DNA from: Chiua virens
Taxonomy: Eukaryota; Basidiomycota; Agaricomycetes; Boletales; Boletaceae
Reading direction: 5' to 3'
DNA: 64,000 nt
Assembly (NCBI GenBank): GCA_019787685.1
Contig: JAHNUO010000003.1
Coordinates: forward strand, 2,604,001 to 2,668,000
Program-made: the position numbers and the translations under genes
The notes under the pieces: model-generated
What the model saw: only the letters and a program-made list of their open reading frames with translations
What the model was told of the DNA's origin: nothing
Database searches by the model: none
In this document: positions 57,345 to 64,000 of the stretch, one piece after another
How the letters are laid out: each line of letters opens with the position of its first letter
How positions within the stretch are numbered: position 1 is the first letter of the stretch

Positions 57345-58360
57345 ATATATACCCTCACGGATCATTTATTACTGGCTGGATGGACGTTGAGCACGGAGTC
57401 CCACTTGGTGCTTGTGCTCATTATCTTGACCAGTAGCCTCGCATTAGATTCTCATATCAGCTGGACACTTTTCCATTTTCCCGATATACTTTCTTCCGCG
57501 CCATCTTTCAGTATAGAATCGATTTGTGACCTTTCCAACCATGTCGCAGGGCACTTCTCCTGCTACAGGAGGTCTCCCTCTTCATGGTCCATCGGTCCTC
57601 GCATCTCTTTGCGCGTGTGAAGGTATATATGTCTCGATGTCTGCTCGCCATCCTTTTTCTAAGGTCGAATTGGTGTCTTATATTGTCCAACGCAGGGGAA
57701 TCGCAGGCTCTGAAGCCTCTGGCGATTGTGCGAGAGGGAAAAAATGTGCGAGACACATCGATTTCCACAAAATTTGTTCCTCGTGACTTGTACCTGTCGA
57801 TGTTAATTGCAATGCCTGCTACTACGTTATCGCACCTCGGGACGTCCACAATCACCGATTCTAGTGGCTCTGTCCATAGATTCTAACTCTCCTCAATATC
57901 GGGGGTTCACCTAAGCGCTGTAAGAACGACGACCGAATAAACATAAGAAGCCGAACAGGTTCACGATGGCGTCAGTCTGGGACCGCACAACCTTGGCACC
58001 GAGTTTCCCATGTTTCCCCTTGACATCTTCCCTCGCAACCAGGTTGACCATCTTTGGCTCACAATCATCGGGCTTACGCTGGACCATTATCCACCTCCCA
58101 AATGGGTGCGAGCATGCATGCTAGTCCGCACAGGATGTCTTTCCCGAATTTAGTGCCCATGCCTGATGTGAATTCGAAATTGAGCGGCGATTGGCAATGG
58201 CTGAAATCGAACGCGCGGTTCTTGTTCTTCCTTATTCGTGGCTTACAGCAAGCGGGCTTGCTGACACATGGCTGATCGGATAGAGAACAAAATATTCTCG
58301 AAACGACATACAGACGCCTCTTCACCTAGATCTATACCAAACGTTCGTGCGAAACACCTA
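57345..58360. other. Region between DUF6534 fragment and trpC, no supported gene
   Basis: Overlapping short plus-strand ORFs (57387-57620, 57526-57786, 57584-57886) and a minus one (57508-57855), without recognised motifs. A small gene starting MSQGTSPATGGLPLH at 57541 with an intron is conceivable but unproven. Also contains the 3' flank of trpC. Confidence 0.35.
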
Positions 58361-61037
58361 TCACGCCTGCTTCTCCTCCTGTGGACTCTGGGGGTTGCTC
58401 GTCCTGACGGCCCGTATAAATGCCTTGACTTTTTCCGCGTCTTTCCCCGTCCCGTCCTTCAGCTCGACACCGCCGCTCACATCCACAGCCCACGGTCTTA
58501 CGCGTGCGATCGCCTCGGCAACATTCGAGGGCGTCAGTCCGCCCGCGAGGATGAGCGGCATCCGTGCGTGACATGGGGTATCGTGATCAACGTCGGTATC
58601 GCGCGTACGTCCCACTTCGTCCTCCTTGTCTTCGTCTCCGTCCCCGTTTTCGCGCACTTGAGTCTCGCCGTCGCCCGCCTCGGCCTGCCCTTGTTCCTCG
58701 CGACGCACACGCCCACTCGGAGAAGTCATCCTCTTCTTGGTATCATTGCCCCCGAGTTCGCCTGCATCGACGACCGACCGCGCACGTTCCCAATCAATCG
58801 TTTTCCCGGTCCCTCCACTGAGTCCATCCGACCGCACCGCATCCAACAGCACGAACGCGTGCAAACCGGGACGCGTGACGTCTCGCAGACCGTCTGTCAT
58901 GGCCACAACTCCATTGGCATCCCCCGTCCTGACGCCGGCGCCAACGTGGAACGCACGAACGACAGGCACGCCAACGAACCGCGCCCATTCGGCTGGTTCC
59001 GTCCCGTGCAGTTGAACCATATCCAACCCCACACGCGCGACAGTCTCCTGGACGACATGGAGTGGCGCGTTCTGGAACACGCCGACGAGCAAGGGACGTC
59101 GGTGGGCAAGTGTACGTTCCAGTCTGCGCGCGTGCGTCGCGAACCAGGGTGCGTTTCCGACGTCTTGTACCCCCGTCGCTTCCGTTTCTTCCTCCGTCTT
59201 TGCCTCGACGGCGACATGCGGGCTTGCAGCAGGGGCGATTGCACGAACAGCGTCTGCGATCTCGCACGCCACGTCCAACGAAATGAACCGCTTGCTTGAC
59301 GGGACAAACATGAGCCCGAGCAAATCTGCGCCGGCTTCTGTAGCCACCAACGCCTCTCCTGCACTCCTGATCCCGCATATCTTCACCAATACTTGGCGAG
59401 CCTTGTCCTCTTCCTTCGGCAAAGGCCAATCTAACAGGTGGTGGATGAGCGTCCGAGGATTCTCGGCACGCATGAGTGCTTCCCCGACGAGCACCGCTCC
59501 TACCCCCTCTTTTGCATACCGCCTCACGTCTTCGGGTCCATTGATCCCACTGAGTGCACAGAGAACGACGTCGCCCCGGGCCATATCCGCCAGACGGCTC
59601 GTCGTGCCCATGTCCACGTTGAAGTCATGCAAATTACGGTTGTTCACGCCAATCACCTTGGCGCCAAGCTCGAGCGCGACACGCATTTCGTCCGTCGTGT
59701 GTACTTCGACGAGCGGCTCCATCCCAAGCGACAAGGAATAGGCATACAGAACACGAAGGCGTGCGGGTGGAAGCATTGCCACGATGAGCAGCACGGTATC
59801 TGCGCCCCACAATCGGGCCTCGGCGATCTGGTATTCGTCGAGGATGAAGTCCTTGCGTAGGATTGCAGGACGGTTCGGGAGGACGTCGATGGCTTGGCGA
59901 GCAAGCCGCATGTCGAGGAGGGTGCCTTTGAACCATGTGGGCTCGGTGAGTACAGAGATCACGGCAGCCCCGGCGAGGGCGTAGGTGAGCGCTTGGTGTG
60001 CCGCATTCGCATTTGGCGCGATATCGCCCTTGGACGGGCTCGCGCGCTTGATCTCTGCCATGAGGGCGGGAGTCTGGGCTTTGAGGCGTGGAACGAGAGG
60101 AACGAGAGATGGGGCAAGATGAAGGGCAAGGAAGGCGTCGATGTCTTGTGCCGAGCTACCAGGGATAGACTTGGCTTGCTGGACGTCCTTGAGCCGTTGT
60201 TCGTAAATATGTTCGAGAATGCTCGGCACTTTTGACTTGAGTTCTGCAGCATTTTCAACTCTTGGTGCGAGCGCGTCGTAGGGAAAAGGGGGGAGAGCAC
60301 TGTCGAGAACGAGGGCTTCTGGGTTTTCTTGCCAGCTGCCGCCTCTGAAGTTAAGAAAGTTGCGCAGGAAAGCATCGCCGCCTTCGGAGAGGATGCTCTC
60401 GGGGTGGTATTGAACGGCTTCTATAGCAAGCTCGCGATGACGGACACCCATGATCACGCCACTTTCTTCAGTGACGCAAGTGACCATGAGTTCCTTTGGA
60501 AGGGTCTTGAGAGAGGCGCTGAGGGAGTGGTAACGCGTGGAAAGAATACCCTGGGGGACGTCTTTGAAACAGCCTCGTCCATCGTGCCGGACGGGGCTTA
60601 GTTTTCCATGCTTGATCTCGCCTGCATAACTGTTGATGATGACTCGTAAGAATTAGTGTCTAGAGGATTCAGAGGGAAATGACGTGCCTGATCGTGCCGC
60701 CATAAACGTCGACGATGCATTCAAGACCCATGCAAACACCGAGAACGGGAACCTTGCCAGCAAAGTATCGGACGGCATCGCGAGAGATGCCTGAATCCGT
60801 GGTGGGGTGTCCAGGGCCAGGCGAGATGATAAGGCACTTGATGTCGAGCTGAGGCAAGGAGGCAACGGGTATGGCGTCGTTACGGATGACGGTGACACGC
60901 GCACCAAGTAGGGATAGTTGCTGGTACAGATTCCACGTGAACGAGTCAAAATTATCGATGAGTAGACAATCGATCGGCTGGACCAGCGCGGGCGGTAGAG
61001 ACATGGACGCCGTCGTAGTCCCGTTAGACGATGACAT
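58361..61037 (-). CDS. trpC: Trifunctional tryptophan biosynthesis protein TrpC
   Basis: Two exons, 61037-60688 and 60629-58361, give about 872 residues. The N-terminal glutamine amidotransferase has [28 protein letters not shown] (nucleophile Cys) and [10 protein letters not shown]. It supplies ammonia to anthranilate synthase. The middle indole-3-glycerol-phosphate synthase has [37 protein letters not shown] and [12 protein letters not shown]. The C-terminal phosphoribosylanthranilate isomerase begins LVKICGIRS and has [41 protein letters not shown] and VDVSGGVE. This is the standard fungal fusion order. Between about [13 protein letters not shown] and LILAGG the isomerase carries an insertion of about 60 mostly charged residues. 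Minus strand, at the right of the mobile-element complex, apparently intact. ATG 61037 has a TATATAT about 30 bp upstream. Confidence 0.95.
60630..60687 (-). other. trpC intron with GC donor
   Basis: 58-nt intron. Only a GCACGT donor with a CAACAG acceptor keeps both exons in frame (YGGTIS then [13 protein letters not shown], matching the family). The nearby GT (CAC|GTCATT) would shift the frame. A CTAAT branch-point-like motif lies upstream of the acceptor. Confidence 0.7.
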
Positions 61038-61774
61038 TTGTTACGATGCCGAATGCCAGTGTAATCTCAATATATATGGTACTGATTATAAGTGCGTCAA
61101 GATCTCTTGTCCGGCTATTGACAAATAAGGACAAGCATTGTTCTCGACGAGCCACAACTCAATTGCCACTGCAATTTGTTTGCGATAACACTTTATGCCA
61201 TCGAATTCCCTCCAACTTGCCTAATGTCCCGTGATAGTCACCGCTCTCGAGCAAATCAATCACCAAGACGGCGTTTCTCCGCGAAAGGCGCCCTGGTTGA
61301 ACCACAACCACACACCTTCGTCCCGTCTCCGCCTTGGCAGGAGTTCTCTGGTTTCTAAACTTTTATCCGTACCCTAGTTGGAGATCACAATCTCGGCGGA
61401 CTATCCCGAGAGTTAATTCAAAACAAATGTCATTCCAATGACAATATACTCATAATAAATAAATAACCACTATCACGAGTCAACCATAACCATGTCCTCC
61501 AGAGACAATATAAATAGCCTTGAGCGATTTCCTTAGTCGAAAGTACCAAACCATAAACCTGAGTGATAGTGCAAAATGGACAGCTCTGCACGGAAGCATT
61601 GACCTGCGTACGTCCCAGTGATTGTCCCGGATTAATTCTAGTTTTGGAATCCATAAGCTTGCATATTGCGAAATGAGCTGTATGATTACTTACAGCGCTA
61701 GTGTCTACCTCCGTAGCAGTATCCGTGAGTTGCTTCTCCTAGAAGGACATAAGTACATGATCCCACCATCATCG
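61038..61774. other. Upstream of trpC, no gene seen
   Basis: Holds the presumed trpC promoter (TATATAT at about 61069). Only short frames otherwise; no motif recognised. Confidence 0.4.
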
Positions 61775-61998
61775 TCAACAATCGACACCGACCTCTTCAG
61801 GACGTTTATGATAGTGATGATGGTCATTATGGTCATTATGATGATGATGGTGATGATGGTGATGACGGCGACGACCATGGTGACGATTGCGAAGGAGCCA
61901 CTCGGGTGTTTCTGTGTCATCACCGGCCACGTCGTCATCAGTGACGTCCGCGGCAGTATTCCCGGGTTGGTTCGGCTACAAGGACATGAGTGATCTTA
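61775..61998 (-). repeat. Second copy of the His-rich module
   Basis: Tandem duplicate of about 200 bp of the 3' end of the neighbouring gene: minus-strand DVTDDDVAGDDTETPE, RNRHHGRRRHHHHHHHH, then HKRPEEVGVDC and TGA. It lies after the stop of that gene. Splicing from a weak GTCGGT donor to a TTGTAG acceptor could join it in frame; otherwise it is a leftover. Confidence 0.55.
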
Positions 61999-62481
61999 CT
62001 ATCGTCGTGAACGAGCGACACCGACCTCTCCAGAACGTTTATGATGACGGTGATGATGGTGATGATGGCGACGACGACGACCATGGTGATGACGACGATG
62101 ACGATGACGATGACGGCCACGGCGTAACGGTGCTTCTGTGTCACCACCGGCCACGTCGTCATCGACAACCTTGGTATCGGCCTTGTTGTCATCGGCCGCA
62201 CCAATGTCGTCTGCTCTACGGGCCAGGACGCCATCTACCTCGCTGTCATCGATCCCAATGTCATCAAACGCGTTGTCATCGGCTTCGTCGTCGTCGACAA
62301 ACCCGGCAGCATGGGGATCTGGGACCGAGGCCAGGCTGCCGCCTGACCCGCTGCCATCAACCTCGCTGCCATTAACAACGCCCTTAGTCGACCCAGAAGT
62401 CTGGGGGGGCGGGATCGACAATGCATTGGAAAAGAAGAGTGAAAGTACGACTAGAGGAATGAGTAACATCTTGAATGTCAC
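61999..62481 (-). CDS. Secreted acidic and His/Arg-rich protein
   Basis: A 160-residue ORF. MTFKMLLIPLVVLSLFFSNA is a clear signal peptide. The mature part is Gly/Ser/Asp-rich (FVDDDEADDNAFDDIG), followed by RRGRHRHRHRRHHH and RRRRHHHHHHRHHKR, and ends GEVGVARSRR. The His/Arg clusters alternating with acidic stretches could bind metal ions or polyanions; this is inference from composition. KR and RR dibasic sites near the cluster would allow processing in the secretory pathway. The His-rich end is partly duplicated downstream at 61775-61998. No known domain. Simple-sequence GATGATGGT origin is evident on the other strand, so expansion by slippage is likely. Confidence 0.6.
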   Translation of the reverse strand: MTFKMLLIPLVVLSLFFSNALSIPPPQTSGSTKGVVNGSEVDGSGSGGSLASVPDPHAAGFVDDDEADDNAFDDIGIDDSEVDGVLARRADDIGAADDNKADTKVVDDDVAGGDTEAPLRRGRHRHRHRRHHHGRRRRHHHHHHRHHKRSGEVGVARSRR

Positions 62482-64000
62482 GAGGATGTTTGAGTGAGGG
62501 CTCCTATTCTGCTCGTACTTCCTTTATACTCGGGAGCACCGAGGAACGACAAGGAATGACCTTAGGTCCTGTTGCGAAGAGCTTCGCCTCCGCTCTCTTA
62601 TTCTTGTCTCGTATCGTTCGAGCTCAACACCATTCATTCCCTCAATCCCATCACAGGACCGGTAAGGTACCAGGAATGGTGGATCGTAGGTAGGCATGGT
62701 GGGTGGAGTGGATCACTCCTGGTTGTAAGGACGGACACGAACGGGTTAGATTGCTATGCGATATTGAGCAGCATGAGATGCGCCTACCAACGATACGAAA
62801 GGTAGGAAAAATCACTCAGGCCGATGCCCATGAGCAGCAACGAGGAGACGCGTGGTAACAGTCGAGATGAAGCGAGAGTCCCAACTGTCCTAACGACATG
62901 ATTAGAATTAAAAATCGGAGAGTTTGAAAGAGTTACGTGTAACACGAACAGGATGGTTGCAGAGTCGATCGCGCTACTCGATGATTTCTAACATCAATGG
63001 TTGGAATTATTGCTGGAAATGGCCCTGTAACTCTATCCAGACCACTCCAGCTACATAGCTGTTTCCCCTCGGAGAAAATGACAGCAGTACACGATAATTC
63101 GAGACCCCATGTACAGCATCGCTGCGCTGACCGGTAGTACTCCCGCTGACAAAGAAAAGAATATTAGTTGAGAGGTCGGGATTGTGGTTCTCTGAAAATA
63201 TTGAGATCATCCGATCGACCAAGACATTACGTAGAGATCAAATGATTGTCCAACTCCACAAACTCCGAGGTAATAAACGAGTTACATTGGCGGACCTCGG
63301 GCCGACCAAAACAGTAACCTGGATCCAGGGCCAAAATTTTGGTGCTTGGATGGTATTTTTAGAAGTTCATTTCATTAGCTATTTCCGCCAGATGATCATA
63401 TGAGTGACTCGGTAGGTCCCATCAATTACAGTCCTAGATACTTGGATGAAGAGGCGGAAATACTTACGTTCGAGAAGAAGCCTGATCTCAAACGGGATCG
63501 CTACCGGGGTGGCACGACATGGGAGGTGAACTGGGAGACCCGTAGATGGAAGTAAACAGGGGTGGGGAAATCGCATAGCGCTTTCCGCCGAACGGTACAG
63601 TGAGCTGTGAGGGCAAGATCTGGACGCGTCTCGGCATTGTTGTACTCGAGATCCAAGCGAGAAATGGCAGTGAGACGCACAAAAAAACAGAATTTAATGC
63701 CTGGGTGTGATGAGTGGCGCGACCCCGAGTCGGAGAGGAGTGGTGATGCTCACGGAATGAGCGTGACAATGCATATTGGGCGGGCGGGCCTCAAAAATTG
63801 TCGTCAATTCTATCATAGGCTGTGCTCAGCGCTCATAGCGCTCATCCCTCACACGCTGCAACTTGGAGTCATTATGGCACTCCGATGGGACTCCTTTTCA
63901 GCCTCGAACCTCGAACTTGCCTAAATGTGAGCAGTGACGTCAACGGTTCCATCAAAATTTTCACGCTCTGGAGGACGAACGATAAGTTCCTCTGCTATTG
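62482..64000. other. No supported gene to window end
   Basis: Small ORFs only: plus 63182-63403, plus 63607-63924, minus 63488-63769, minus 63379-63576 and minus 63007-63222. The minus-strand frames around 63.0-63.7 kb could be exons of one gene that starts beyond or near 63.7 kb (TTMPRRVQILPSQLTVPFGG, then hydrophobic pieces), but no family was recognised and splice pairs are unclear. Confidence 0.3.

Noticed and set aside
58268..59299. Plus-strand ORF of 343 residues
   Set aside because: Antisense to the well-supported trpC coding sequence; no family motif. A shadow of high-GC codon use.
61705..62497. Hydrophobic or Met-rich frames opposite the His-rich gene
   Set aside because: Produced by GATGATGGT-type simple sequence read in other frames.

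Overview
The window looks like nuclear DNA of an Agaricomycete (mushroom-forming basidiomycete). The support is: many introns of about 50-60 nt; a trifunctional trpC with GATase, IGPS and PRAI domains; families typical of these fungi (DUF6533 and DUF6534 membrane proteins, a HET-like protein, KDZ transposase with a CxC2 cysteine cluster); and a gag-only LTR element. All calls come from reading the sequence and translated frames. No database search was run.

Layout. 1-1.3 kb: 3' part of a conserved fungal gene. 1.6-26.3 kb: a cluster of DUF6533 seven-helix-type membrane protein genes (five fairly complete copies at 1658-3398, 4780-6543, 14303-16156, 17009-18785 and 20871-22622; a fragment near 7.0 kb; a truncated copy at 25457-26329). 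Within this cluster lie a MITE-like element with 62-bp inverted termini (3.8-4.4 kb) and a 706-residue HET-like gene (8.7-10.9 kb). 26.3-57.0 kb: a mobile-element complex. 57.0-64 kb: a broken DUF6534 gene end, intact trpC, and a secreted His-rich protein gene.

The complex is the main feature. A KDZ DNA transposon of about 11.8 kb (26330-38129) carries a decayed transposase, a predicted DNA-binding protein with AT-hook-like GRP motifs, and an intact five-exon 676-residue protein. It also carries TTGCAA-rich subterminal regions, a series of long hairpins, and tandem repeats between its divergent genes. A second copy lies in inverted orientation (46252-57029). The two shared arms are 10,778 bp, in register without any indel; I found only four mismatches, all transitions at CpG sites. 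The second copy ends exactly at the outer edge of a 4,444-bp LTR element (41808-46251) with apparently identical 613-bp LTRs, one gag-like ORF and no visible pol, i.e. a TR-GAG type non-autonomous retrotransposon. It has no target-site duplication.

A DUF6534 gene appears split across the complex. Its 5' part lies on the minus strand just outside the full KDZ copy (39680-38130), and a matching 3' part lies on the plus strand just outside the truncated copy (57030-57344). Inverting the 9.1-kb segment between the arms would put the two parts on either side of one full KDZ element. I therefore infer a KDZ insertion into a DUF6534 gene, followed by recombination between inverted KDZ copies. An assembly or haplotype chimera is the main alternative. 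The most notable unit is this multi-gene KDZ element and the rearrangement it records.
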